From Plantago ovata (Eukaryota; Streptophyta; Magnoliopsida; Lamiales; Plantaginaceae): a stretch of 64,000 nt of DNA. A program made the position numbers and the translations under genes. The notes below the pieces were generated by a model. It was not told the origin of the DNA and searched no databases. It saw only the letters and a program-made list of their open reading frames with translations. Shown in pieces: positions 22,640 through 33,326 of the stretch. The stretch spans positions 22,397,566 through 22,461,565 of the forward strand of contig CM051458.1 of the NCBI GenBank assembly GCA_028274465.1. The letters are read 5' to 3'. How positions within the stretch are numbered: position 1 is the stretch's first letter; the number at the start of each line of letters is the position of its first letter.

Positions 22640-23019
22640 AATTTTAGCAACCGATGACTTTATCCGTCGCTGGGAGCTCCAGCGATGGATAACTCATCCG
22701 TCGCTGGGATCCGTCGCTGAGAGTACCAGAGACCCAGCGACGGATGAATTATCGGTCGCTGGAGCTCCGGGGCCCAAGCCACGTGGCTTGGACCTTAGCG
22801 ACGGATGAGTCATCGGTTGCTAAAAGTCAACCTCCTTATCCGTCGCTAATTAGCGACAGATAACTCATCGGTCGCTAATTAGCTAGCGACTAACGGTTTA
22901 GCGATGGAGATTTTGTCCGTCGCTAAAATCACCGATCGGTCGCTAATTGGTTTTAGCGATCGATCGGTGTTTTTCAGCGACGGATGGATCCATCGCTGAA
23001 AGGTGTATTCCTTGTAGTG
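22640..23019. repeat. 3' subterminal repeats of the CACTA element
   Basis: Dense direct and inverted copies of the GCGACGGATGA-like unit mirror those at the 5' end. They run up to the terminal inverted repeat. Confidence 0.85.
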
Positions 23020-23781
23020 CGAGTAGGGAGCAACGGAACTTGCCTAGCAACACTGAGAAGTCGATGTCCATTACCTTGGTGGGTGATCTTCCTGTTGAAA
23101 TCACCATCAAGAAGGTTGCTAAATGTGAGCGTTGCAAGGATGAAGAACCCCCACTAGCCAAGGAAGAGGAGAAGGACCTTGGTTCTGATGAGAGTGAAGA
23201 GGATCAAGAGGATCCCGAGCCAACCCCTCAGAGTGTCGATGTTAAGGTCGGGATTGGTGAACTTGAAGATGTTCGTGCTACACTAGATACGGGATCTTAC
23301 TCTAATGTGCTCCCAATGAATGTGTTCGAGAAGAGTAGCCTTGGAAAACTATCTGAGCATAAGGCTATTGTGCAATTGGCGGATGGGTCCTTTGTGAGAC
23401 CCGAAGGCGTTCTGAAGAACGTATTGGTTAAGATTGGTGAAGCATCCGTGTACACCAACTTTGTAGTTATGCCGGCGTCTACACCTGGGATGGGGATGTT
23501 GTTCTCTTGGGGCGAACGTTCTTGACTAAGCTACGCTCCGTGATAGACATCTACCCAACCATTGAGGTGGATGGCAAGCAACATGTGTTGCGAGTCATAT
23601 CTGATCCAAATATTCACTTCAATGCTTCGTTCATATCATATCTGATCCAAATATTCATATCATATCTCATTCGCAGGTTCGTGGCATGAGGAAAAGATCC
23701 ATGAAGGGGAAGTCTAGTACCCTCAAGAAGAAGAGCTAGAACAAGAAGAAGTCGAGTCAAAGACTATAAACAATGGCGCTA

Positions 23782-23799
23782 TCCGGGAGGCAACCCGGA
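23782..23799 (+). other. Post-gag hairpin of copy B
   Basis: The stem TCCGGG / CCCGGA with loop AGGCAA is identical to that in copy A, and lies about 40 bp after the gag-protease end. Confidence 0.7.
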
Positions 23800-23864
23800 G
23801 TTTTTATCGCTTTTTTACCGCTTTATTGCATTTTCATATGCATGAAGCTTTTTGTTGTACGAGG

Positions 23865-23907
23865 TACTAATGGATGTTTGTAGGAACCATGCCACAAAGG
23901 GAGAGGA
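23865..23907 (+). pseudogene. Start of the second ORF in copy B, truncated
   Basis: Copy B keeps the branch-point sequence TACTAAT, the acceptor TTTGTAG and the ATG followed by a few codons (MPQRERS-like), matching the start of the second ORF in copy A. Almost all of the leader module seen in A (about 950 bp) is missing here. Copia element G cuts the ORF off. Confidence 0.6.
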
Positions 23908-23924
23908 GCACTTCCGTTTGGCTA

Positions 23925-25180
23925 TTATTTCATAAATAGAAACATCCACCACTAGTAGACTTCCTATCATCTAAATCACCAGCCCAATCAGAATCCAAAA
24001 AACCACAAAGAGTTAAAGTTGTATCTCTAGTATACCATATACCAGTTCAATGGTTCCAGAAACATACCTTAGGATTCTCTTGACAACATTCAAGTGGGTG
24101 ATTTTGGGATCAGATTGATACCTAGCACACACACATACTGCATACATGATGTCTGCTCTTGAGGTTGAAAGATATAGGAGGCTACCAATCATGGATCTGT
24201 AGAGGGTTGGGTCAACAGTCTCCTAAACCCCGTCTCTGCTGATTTTCACAGTGGAAACCATTGGAGTTTTTAAGGGTTTTTCACTTTATAGGACAAATCT
24301 CTTCACTAGATTCCTTGCATATTTTGACTGGTTCAAGAATAGACCATGCTTTTGTTGCTTAATCTGTAGACCCAAGAAGTAGTTCAGTTCACCAATCATA
24401 CTCATCTCCAAATTGGTTGACATAGCTTTGACAAACTTGTCCAGAAGTTGTTTGCTGCTGGAGCCAAAGACAATGTCGTCAACATAGATCTGAGCAATGC
24501 TCACATGATTGTCTGATCTGAGAATAAATAGTGTCATGTCATATGTGCCTCTTTTAAAGCCAAACTCAAGAAAAAATTCAGTTAGCTTCTCATACCAAGC
24601 TTTGGGAGCTTGTTTGAGTCCATACAAAGCTTTCTTAAGTTTATAGACATAACCAGGATTAAAAGGATCAGTAAAGCCTTTAGGTTGTTCAAGATAAGCA
24701 TCAACATCAATGTCTCCATACAAGAAAGCACCTTTAACATCCATTCGATACAAGGTAATCTTAAGAAAACACGCAATAGCAAGAAGCAGTCGAATAGTTT
24801 CAATTCTAGCAACAGGAGCAAAGGTTTCATCATAATCTACCCCTTCAACCTGTGTATAGCCTTGAGCTACTAATCTAGCCTTGTTTCTAACAACCACCCC
24901 ACTTTCATCAGTTTTGTTTTTTTTTTTTTTTGAAAATCCACTTAGTAGCTATCACATTAGTATTTGCAGGCCTTGGTACTAATTCCCAAACATCAAGTTT
25001 TTGAAACTGATTAAGTTCATCTTGCATAGCACATATCGAAAGATTATCAGTAAGAGCTTCCTTAACATTCTTAGGTTCAAGTGCAGAAACATAACAAGTA
25101 ATGCGTACCTTGGCATGTGACTCATCATTACAACAAGCACATGTCATTACCATGTTGGCTTTAAGTCCAGCAAGCTTCAT
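23925..25180 (-). pseudogene. Reverse transcriptase and partial RNase H of element G
   Basis: The best frame, 24286-24897, carries the Copia reverse transcriptase: ARLVAQGYTQVEGVDYDETF, the DVKGAFLYG block, YGLKQAPKAWYEKL, and the catalytic YVDD. Upstream, 24908-25180 encodes the connection segment (MQDELNQFQKLDVWELVPRP, then ATKWIFK), broken by a poly-A slippage tract (poly-T on the plus strand near 24919). Downstream, 23925-24240 encodes fragments of the thumb and RNase H (an RKSTSGGCFYL-like segment). The function would be cDNA synthesis; the many breaks make this copy inactive. Confidence 0.85.
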
Positions 25181-25257
25181 GTAATCTACAGGTGTCTTTT
25201 CACGAAGTTCTCTGGTGGAAGAAGTACCTTCAGTAGTACTTTCTTTGGACTTCTTTC

Positions 25258-27120
25258 TTAGACTTGTGGTAGGAGTACCATCAGTAGTACTCTCATCTTC
25301 TTGATCATCATCAGATTCAGCATTGTTATCACTTCCTTCAGGTGTATCATGGTCATCAGGAGTATCAGGAACAACCTATGGTGATGGTGGAACGACTGCT
25401 TGAGGAACAAGTTCTGCAGCCGATAGAGGGGTTGGGGTAGGTGTTGGGACAATCTCTTTAACAACCCCGCTGGATTCTGCAAATGTAGTTTTCTCAACTG
25501 AAACCTGTGGAGATCCATAAGGCAACTGTACTATGTCTAATGTACCTGCTTCATCTTTTCGTCCTGTTATACTAAGAGAATCATCAAAAGTAACATTGAC
25601 TAACTCTTCAATAGTTTTTGTCCTTAGATTGTACACTTTAAAGGCATGACTATTGTCAGAGTAGCCAAGAAAAATAGCTTTATCACTCTTAGCCTCTAAC
25701 TTAGAGAAATGATCCCTATCATTAAGGATATAGCAGTCACTGCCAAAGACATGAAAGTACTTCACGTTAGGTTTCTTGCCTTTTAAAATCTCATAAGGTG
25801 TCATGAAGGACTCAATTGATAATATGGCATGCAGTAAAAGCTTCACGGCAAAAACGTTTTGCAATATTCATTGAACTAAACATAACCCTACCCATCACTT
25901 GTAAAGTCCTATTCTTTCTTTCTGCATCCCATTTTGTTGGGGAGTTTTGGGAGCATAATACTCATGGAAGATTCCTTCTTTATTACAAAAATTGGAAAAA
26001 GATGAATTTTCAAATTCTCTTCCATGGTCAGACCTAATTCTTTTGATAGATGAGTTATACATGTTCTTAATTCTAGCATGCAAAGTAGTGAAAGCTTCAA
26101 AACTTTGTGACTTATCTTTTAAGAAAGAGACCCAAGTGAATTAGAAAAGTCATCAACAATCACATACACATATTTCTTACCACCAATAGTACTGACTTCC
26201 ATTGGACCCATCAAATCCATATGCATGAGTTCAAAACAAGAAGACGTACCTGAGGGTTGAGCACTGGGTTGAGCAACACTATGGGCAGCCCTCGTCGGTT
26301 TACCTCTTAAGCAGTCACCACACACAATCTTACCAGATTGAGATAGCTTTGGAACACCATTGACAGCTTTCAGTTTCAAAAGTTTTTCCATGTTTCTGTA
26401 GTTAACATGTCCAAGCTTTTGATGCCAAAGAGTGCCTTCCTCCATCTTGACTTGATTGCACAACAAGCGTGTTCCAATCGAATAGCAATTGTCACCTGAT
26501 CTATGACCTGTGAAAACACATTGATTTGCAGCATTGTATACAACACATGTACTCTTCTCAAACTTAACTCAATGGTTAGCATCACACAAACACTAATAAG
26601 ATTAGCTTTGAGTCCATCGACAAGATACACATCTCTAAGAGATGGAAAACCTAGAATATCAAGCTCACCAATACCAAGAATTTTTCCTTTTGAACCACCA
26701 CCATAAGTGACAGAACCAGATTCCTTAGCAATAAAATTGGTTAGAAAATCTCGTGTTCCAGTCATATGACGAGAACACCCACTATCAAAGTACCATGTAC
26801 CTGCAAGGTCAGAATCAACAACAACTAGAACAACATTGCATGTAAGGGAAGGGTCTTGTGGATTATCAGATGATGAACTAGATGATTCTGTAGAAGGGGG
26901 GGTTGGGCAACTCTTCAGGAAACACCTCTTTATTATCCTGTTTCTTCTTAAAAGTTTTATGATAAAGACGATAGTAAGGTTTGATATGACCTTCATTGCT
27001 ACAAAAACTGCAGACATAAACTATGTTCTTTTTAGAAGAAGTCTCACTAGTAGCCTTATCTTTGGTTCCTTTACCCTTGGTTTTAGACACCTTGGGTTTA
27101 GGTTCCTTAGACTCAGTCAC
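25258..27120 (-). pseudogene. Protease and integrase region of element G
   Basis: The protease motif is WYFDSGCSRHMTG (near 26790, D-S-G active site). The integrase zinc-binding segment is WHQKLGHVNYRNMEKL with CGDCLRGK (26300-26430). The integrase core is seen as MHMDLMGPME, then IRSDHGREFE. The third catalytic block is shifted by one base after PQQNG near 25925. The C-terminal part (LKGKKPNVKYFHVFGSDCY, then FLGYSDNSHAFKVYN) is in 25376-25864. At least three frame changes occur, so no product is expected. Confidence 0.8.
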
Positions 27121-27168
27121 TTGTGGTTTTACAAACTTAGGTCACTTGTGGTTTTACAAACTTAGGAC
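27119..27168. repeat. 25-bp tandem duplication in element G
   Basis: The unit beginning CACTTGTGGTTTTACAAACT occurs twice in direct succession within the gag-protease linker. It is a small local duplication that also shifts the frame. Confidence 0.8.
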
Positions 27169-27272
27169 CTTCAGAAAAATATGAATCGTAAGTTCTTTCT
27201 TTCAACGGATAACCTAGACCAGTGGTACCAATGTTACCAAGACATATATATGCATCTATCCTTTGAGAAGAT

Positions 27273-28743
27273 TCAGTAAAGCTTGTAAGTATGCGCTTGT
27301 TTCTCAGTTACAGTGTGAAGGGCAACATCCCTTTTTGTTACAGCAACTTCAAGGCTAGTAATTACCTCCTTCATGCTGGAATTCTCCTTGGTTAGTGCTT
27401 TGATTTCTTTCTTCTGTTGGCTGCAAATAGCTAGAAGCTTATCATACATACTGTGTATCTCAACCATAGCTTCTTCTTCAGAAATTTGATCTTCTTCATC
27501 ATTGACATCATCTTCCCCTGCATCAGAACTAACAAAACTATGTAGACATAAAATATCACATGAATTTTCAGACACCTGAGAGAGTGTTGAGGCCGGGATT
27601 GTGTCAACCTCTGGTGCAACCTCTTCAAGTGACTCACAGATTACAGCTCTCAGTTTTACAACATCAGTTTCTGGTTCTGATTCTTCATGTTACTCATCTT
27701 CTCTTTCGTCATTTGAGTCAGTCCTAACCCAGTTCACCTTCAAACCCCTTTGTCTCCTAAAGTTAGGGCATTCATTCTTATAGTGACCCCATCCTTTGCA
27801 CTCTCTACATTGGATCTTATCGAGGTCTCTAGAGTTTGAGTTGGAAGATGTGGAGAAGTCTTTTCTGTGGGAAGAGCTGGTGTAACTATGTTTGGAAGGA
27901 TATTTGGATGTGGAGTTGTCAGACTTGTATTTGGGTTTGGCATTGTTATACTTGGACAATTTCTTAAGCAAGACATGAGACTTTTGGATGATGTAGGCTT
28001 TGGAATGTTCTGGATCAAAACCATTGATATCTATCTCCTTATCACTAGCAATGTCAGGAACTTTAAAAACATTGGATTGTCTACCATAGGTTTCTTCTTG
28101 AGATTGGAGATGAAGTTCATAATTTTTCAAGATGTTCATTAGAGTGTCTAAGCTCATCGTTGCTAAATTACGATTTTCTTCAATAGCAGATACCTTGATA
28201 TTAAACATAGGAGGTAGGGATCTAAGGGCTTGATTTACCACGGTTTTGCTAGCCATGGGTTCACCAAGGTTATGAGATTCATTAGCAATATCCAAAATTT
28301 TGGTGAAGTAAGTACCTATATCCTCATCTTCCTCCATACGCAATGGTTCAAACATGCTATGCAAAAGCCTGATTCTGGTCCCCTTTACAGTCGTGTCACC
28401 TTCACAGTGGCTTTGAAGAGTTTCCCAAGCTGATTGAGCATTAGCACAATTCTGAACAAGTTTAAACATATGCATATCAATCCAAGAAAAAATAACATTG
28501 AGAGCCTTTTCATTGTTAGTAGCGTTTGTTTTCTCCTCATCGGTGTTGTCTTTGAGCTCCTTTGGCAACACGTCACCATTCTTATCTTTTTCCTTCATGG
28601 GAGGCACAAAAGCTACCTCACAAGCTCTTCAAACACCTGCATCCAAAGACTTAAAATATGTACGCAACCTTAATTACCAGTAACCATAGTTAGCTCCATC
28701 AAGTACGGGTAACCTTCCAAGGTTTGGATTGGTTGAATCCATC
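27273..28743 (-). pseudogene. gag of SIRE-like element G
   Basis: The start is probably ATG at 28743 (MDSTNPNLGRLPVLDGANYG), but in-frame stops follow near 28695 and 28635. The long frame 27690-28607 covers the UBN2-type capsid region and the zinc knuckle CRECKGWGHYKNEC near 27770. A short acidic, coiled-coil C-terminal part continues in other frames at 27273-27637. The length and layout fit SIRE gag proteins. Confidence 0.85.
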
Positions 28744-28799
28744 TTATGTACCTAAAACAATTAATTTAAAAAAAGTAACAAGCTCTCTAGATGCCAATT

Positions 28800-30045
28800 G
28801 AAACGAGTGAGGGATCGATATAACTTGCTTTAAATACAAATTACCTCAGCCAGTAACCTAGATTGACTACGGGGTTCAGTGAACACCTACGTCAACCTCT
28901 ACAGGTATTCACTGCAACCTGCAGATTAACAAACACAGATAATATATAGAAGTTAAAGCACAACGGAATATAACAAAGAACCTGTGTTTGAAACTTTTCA
29001 AGCAGATTTTGTAAGCTTGCTTGATGCCCAGTCAAAGTAGAAAATCAACTAAGAAAGATCTTGTTCGTATAACACAACGTTGTATACTCAAAATATCTAT
29101 CCTAGTAAAACAACACCAGGGCGAAGCCAGAAATTTGGCTCAACCCGTGCTAATTTAAATCACTTTAAATTTTATGATCTCCTTAAACTCACGCTTTAAG
29201 CCGCTTTAACGATTTTTGCGCATTTTATATTGCCTTAAGCATACAAAATTAGTATAGTTCAAAATAAATTAGTAAACGTACGATAATAATAATATAAAAA
29301 TTTATAAAGGTGAATATAGATTAAAGAACAATTAATTAGAAGTAAACTAAGCTCTTCAAAATTCCAATATGACATGTGCTATACATGTATTCCAAATTCC
29401 AATCCAAAATCATCAAAGGTCAATCTAGAAATTAAGTATGCTACATACTAATTTCTTTTTCCCTTTTTCCAACCTATGCTGCAGCACAGCAGGTTGGAAC
29501 CATGCTCCCTTCGCCCTGAACAACACTAGTCACCTATAAGATGATATAGAATACCCTTCTATCTATTCTACCTTCAATACGCTGTTAGAGAAGTCTAGAA
29601 TATAAATTAGTGTAAAAGACACAACAATAATACGTAAACCTATGAACTCTCAGAAACTCGAATGCTCTAGCTCTTGTGTCGTCAACTCTCTATTGATCGA
29701 TGTCCTCCTTATATAGCAGTGGATGTCTTGTTCGAATGTCATCAGGAAACACGCTTGAATGAATCTGGACGTGTTTAGAATTCAGTTTATTAGGAATAAA
29801 CTTCTTCTTCAAGAACTCCTTTTCCTATCAAGACTTGATTTTCTTTTTGAGTTCTACTTTGAATAAGTATCTTCCTTCTTGTAATCTGACAATTCCCACG
29901 TTCTAATAAACTCTTGTACAAGTAAAACAACTACAACTGTGGAACAATTAGTGTTAGAATAGGTAAAACTAAAATAGGCGGCAAAGTGCTATGTTTCCAG
30001 AATCTAAGGGTTGAGTGCATCCATAGGTGAATCCCTATGTCAACA
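28800..30045 (-). repeat. 5' LTR of element G
   Basis: On the minus strand it begins TGTTGACATAGGGATTCACC and ends GTTTCA. It is followed by TTGGCATCTAGAGAGC, an unclear primer binding site. It is 1246 bp including a 402-bp MITE. No partner LTR survives, so no TSD check is possible. Confidence 0.65.
29117..29518. mobile_element. hAT MITE (402 bp)
   Basis: Terminal inverted repeats CAGGGCGAAG / CTTCGCCCTG are flanked by a perfect 8-bp duplication AACAACAC at 29109-29116 and 29519-29526. The TSD length and CAGGG ends mark the hAT superfamily. AT-rich with no coding capacity. Confidence 0.9.
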
Positions 30046-30509
30046 CCCTTGAGACAGTGATACTTACAGTTTTTGTTTTGTATTCTCCCGTATTCTTTTG
30101 TATAATGTTTGTTTCCAAAATTCTTTCGGCTTTAAACGTTTTCAGGCTTCCTAGACTCTTAAGTAATTCAAATTAATTTGGTGATTATGGTTAAAACTTG
30201 AACCGCGAAAAATATTGACGTGAACCTGACCAAGTTAGAAGAAATTATACATCCGTTTGTAATACGGGACATATATTTGAACAACTTCCAAACAAAAACG
30301 GAAAAGTTGAGAAAATATAGTTAATGATAAGAAAAGCAGCGGTGGAAATCTAATATGAGGCCAGTATCTCACCCCATGGATAAGACTACAAATCCACAAA
30401 AACCATTGGATCTCATTTTTACTTATTATTTCACGAAATCTTCCCATATCCCTTTGACACATTTCATCAAACAGCTTCAGAGCAACCAACCAATCAAGAA
30501 GAGAACCTC
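30046..30509 (+). promoter_or_regulatory. psbY upstream region
   Basis: Only 464 bp separate the G LTR from the psbY start codon. Two I-box cores (GATAAG, 30326-30331 and 30379-30384), typical of light-regulated nuclear photosynthesis genes, and a CCATTGG (30403-30409, an inverted CCAAT core) are visible. No clear TATA box is seen. Regulatory use is inferred from family knowledge. Confidence 0.5.
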
Positions 30510-31064
30510 ATGGCAGCTACAACAATGGCAACCGCAATGCTCAACACCAAGCTGACCACCAAAGCCACCCTCATCCCTCCACCAAAACCCACGAAGCATC
30601 AGCAAATCTCCCTCCTCTCCATCCCCAAATCCCTCACCATCTCCAACCCACCATCACCCCTCACTTCCACCGCTGTAGCCGGCGCAATCTTCTCCGCTCT
30701 CTCCACCGCAAACCCCGCCTTCGCCGCCCAACAGCTCGCGGAGATCGCTGACGGAGACAACCGTGGGATAGCCCTCTTGCTCCCCTTAGTCCCTGCAATT
30801 CTGTGGGTGTTGTACAACATCTTGCAGCCAGCACTTAACCAGCTGAACAGGATGAGGAGCAGTAAGGGAGTGATAGTTGGGCTCGGTGGGCTCGCTGCTT
30901 CCGGGTTTCTACACCCGTCTGAGGCGGCTGCCGCAGCGGCTGAGGCAGGGGCGGATAACAGGGGAACTCTGTTGCTGTTTGTGGTTGCGCCAGCGCTTGC
31001 TTGGGTGGCCTACAATATCTTGCAACCAGCTTTGAATCAGCTCAACAGGATGAGATCAGAATGA
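30510..31064 (+). CDS. psbY: Photosystem II core complex protein PsbY precursor, chloroplastic
   Basis: An intact single-exon frame of 184 residues, close to the size of the Arabidopsis precursor. Residues 1-70 form a Ser/Thr/Pro-rich transit region ending in a hydrophobic segment and the AFA-A processing site (about 70-73) for thylakoid targeting. Two PsbY repeats follow: DNRGIALLLPLVPAILWVLY (83-102) and DNRGTLLLFVVAPALAWVAY (149-168). Each is followed by NILQPALNQLNRMRS. Between them is a second targeting-like hydrophobic and Ala-rich linker (118-147). The precursor is known to be cleaved into two small one-span thylakoid proteins at the edge of photosystem II near cytochrome b559. It is the only intact host gene in the window. 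The start is the first Met of a plausible transit peptide, and the codons show no damage. Confidence 0.96.
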   Translation: MAATTMATAMLNTKLTTKATLIPPPKPTKHQQISLLSIPKSLTISNPPSPLTSTAVAGAIFSALSTANPAFAAQQLAEIADGDNRGIALLLPLVPAILWVLYNILQPALNQLNRMRSSKGVIVGLGGLAASGFLHPSEAAAAAAEAGADNRGTLLLFVVAPALAWVAYNILQPALNQLNRMRSE

Positions 31065-31518
31065 TGACAAGAGAAACAAAGTATATATAGTTGATGGATT
31101 AATTATGTGTCTTGTTTTTTTGTATGCATGTAATTGTTGTGTACCATTCTGTTAATGAAACTTGTTCTTCAACAGAGTTTTTCTTTTTGTCTTTAAAACT
31201 ATATATGTTTGTTTATATCGTGATTTTGATTGTATTCCTTATAAACACGCTGGTCCAGAATTATAATCAACAGTGTACCCATATCATACTATGGAGTGTG
31301 CTAAAAACTCGAGCATTATGGTCCCTGCCCGTTCCTCGGTTTTAGAATCGGATGGAACCCAGCAGTTCAAGTTATGGCAATTCGGTTAGCTAGGTTTAAT
31401 GGTCATGGTCATGTTTTTGCATTCCTTGATCTCCTCCAAAGGCCTCTCTCAGAGGTAGCAACCAAAGACGATGATAGGAGGTGATGTAACTAAATATTAC
31501 ACAACGTATATATCCTAC
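31065..31518 (+). other. psbY 3' flank
   Basis: About 450 bp of AT-rich sequence with no repeat ends and no supported gene. It presumably holds the psbY 3' UTR (AATGAA near 31154 could serve as a poly(A) signal). It ends with CCTAC at 31514-31518, one half of the TSD of element H. Confidence 0.5.
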
Positions 31519-33032
31519 TGTTGGTCCCTTTAAACAACACGAAAATACTAGAGGGGGTGAATAGTCTTTTCAAATTTTTAGTCGTTAAAGTTTAAAACTT
31601 TCTGAGCAAGTGCTTATTACTTTTCAGTAATGAGTTTGCTGGTACTTAATCTGAGCAAGTGCTTATTACTTTTCAGTAATGAGTTTGCTGGTACTTAAAA
31701 ACAGAGTGCGGAAGTTTTTTACAATAAGTGCTTTTCAGAGAGCTAGTTTCAGCAAGTGAGTAGAGTGACAGTGTACGAGAAATGTAACTTGCTGAAAACT
31801 AAGTGCACTAAAGTAAATCACACAAACACTTTTATAGTGGTATCTGAGAGTGGCGTAATCTCTCAACTAATCCACTTTGTCCTTTCTAGGACTGAATCCA
31901 CTATGATAAGATGTGAGGTTCCTTACAAATCCTATCACTAATGATTCTCAGAAACCAAAGCACACTTGCTTCGTTTCCAACCTAAACTAGAGAACTGTAA
32001 CCTTGTTCTCCACCAAACTTGGGACTTATAATTAGCAACACTATGCTTGATTAATTCCCCCTGAATTTCACGCCTGAAAAGGGTGTTTATCAATTAAAGA
32101 GGTTTGGGATCAGATGACTTGAATATAATATTTCAGCTACAACAAGTTATCTAAAGAAACACAACTTGTAATACTTTGCAGTAAGCAAGTTTGATTGTTT
32201 TTGGTGTCAAGACTTGTTCTTGTTCGAAAGGAAGAACACTTAACTAATTTCTTAGCCGTGAATGTTCTACTTCTTCACAAGTAGCTTTTGTTTCAAGCTT
32301 AAGTCTTGGAACGGATCAATAGGCAGTAAAGAGTATAGAAGGATTTGAGTGTTTAAAGCACAAGTGAGAGTTTGGTCACGTTGTTGACACACCTTCTACT
32401 CTCGCCTGATGACCTCTATTTATAGTGTCTCAAGGGAGCCGTTTGAATTTCAAATTCTAAGGCTTTGTAGCTTAAAATGCCACTATCTTGCTTTTGTACT
32501 TTCAACAGCGTCCTTCATTTGTCTTCTTGTCTTCATGTTCTTCGCGTGCCTACTTTGCATTTAATGTTCATTTGAATCAAATTCAAATATGAACGTTGGA
32601 GCCAAAATGCAAGTACTCTTTAGCAAGGAGGTCACATATGTTGTCAACAAGTGGTTAGTCTCAGTTTCAACAACCACAACCTACTCTGTCATATAGATTT
32701 TTACTTATGCAAGTTGTTGCTGAAATTCTCACTTTCTAAAGCAACATGTGCCTTTGTAGATGCCTTTCTCAGAATTCTTCTAAGTTTTCAATCTCCGAAT
32801 CTTCAATTTTCTGAGCGGTTCTAGTTCTTCAATAGTTTGTTTGTGAAAACAAAGTACATCATCAGCAAGCTTAAGAACCTAACTAGTACCTACACTAAGT
32901 CATTCAGCAAACGTTACTCTTTTACAATGTTCTTAAAATTCTAAATTCCTATGGACCTTAAGAGTACTAGTTACTGGACTTTCCTTAATTTAGCATGGTT
33001 AATTGTTCATCAAAATTACAAGTTTCCTAACA
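31519..33032 (-). repeat. 3' LTR of element H
   Basis: 1514 bp; on the plus strand it runs from TGTTGGTCCCTTTAAACAAC to TTTCCTAACA. The complement of a polypurine tract (TTTCCCCCTTTTTT) follows at 33035-33048, proving minus-strand orientation. It contains a perfect 49-bp tandem duplication (31601-31649, 31650-31698). Confidence 0.9.
31601..31698. repeat. 49-bp tandem duplication in the H LTR
   Basis: Two identical 49-bp units starting TCTGAGCAAGTGCTTATTAC lie head to tail. The LTR fragment at 15533-16336 has a similar but decayed double unit at about 15605-15715, so the repeat is old in the family. Confidence 0.85.
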
Positions 33033-33326
33033 AATTTCCCCCTTTTTTATGTTAACACTCCATGGCTAAATTAATTGTTACCCTTTTAGAGGCTCCTGAT
33101 GTTGAATAAATCAGTTGATTAATGCAAATATATTTAAATAATAAAACAGTAAGCATAAAAAAATTTGCATAATCAAGAACCCATAAGAGTAAAAAAGTTC
33201 ATTGCTGATAGTTATCTTTCAGTAAGTTTACAAGAAAGTTCATTGATAACTAAAGCAATCATCAAGCAAAACAAAGCTTTCCAAGGGACTAGACTATTCC
33301 AGCAGAGGATTCTCTAAGAATCTCTT

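Larger units (their letters stand above)
19079..23019 (+). mobile_element. CACTA (CMC/En-Spm) transposon, non-autonomous, TSD CGA
   Basis: The ends are CACTACAAGAAAT and the reverse complement of CACTACAAGGAAT. The 3-bp duplication CGA lies at 19076-19078 and 23020-23022; relatives of the gag target carry the uninterrupted linker. Many subterminal repeats built on AGCGACGGATGA occur at both ends. The 3.9-kb body carries a TNPA-like gene only; no TNP2 transposase (with its catalytic domain) is present. It therefore needs a transposase in trans. Confidence 0.93.
17652..23740 (+). pseudogene. gag-protease of copy B, split by a CACTA element
   Basis: The likely ATG is at 17652, followed by an N-terminus rich in Arg (YHQRRRLLRRR). 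A frameshift near 17785 separates this from the main gag frame (17816-18372). A one-base loss near 18373 moves the frame again to 18463-19078, which includes the CCHC knuckle at about 18610-18652. The CACTA element interrupts the coding at 19079. Coding resumes at 23020 with the linker, acidic stretch and DTG protease (about 23285-23293). A lost base in a G run near 23496, shared with copy A, ends the protease frame early. The gene is dead, but the homology to A, D and E is unmistakable. Confidence 0.85.
16337..23907 (+). mobile_element. TR-GAG copy B, 3' end lost
   Basis: The order is 5' LTR, tRNA-Asp-type primer binding site, gag-protease (split by a CACTA element), post-gag hairpin, and the first few codons of the second ORF. 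The element is then cut at about 23907 by Copia element G. It inserted in the SIRE LTR fragment. The downstream end and TSD are lost. Confidence 0.85.
23908..30045 (-). mobile_element. SIRE-like Copia retrotransposon G, 3' part missing
   Basis: On the minus strand the order is 5' LTR (28800-30045), gag, protease, integrase, reverse transcriptase and the start of RNase H. The element stops within RNase H at about 23908-23930, where it abuts TR-GAG copy B. The 3' LTR is absent. The gag has a UBN2-type fold region and a CCHC knuckle typical of SIRE elements. Several frameshifts and stops mean it is dead. Confidence 0.85.
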
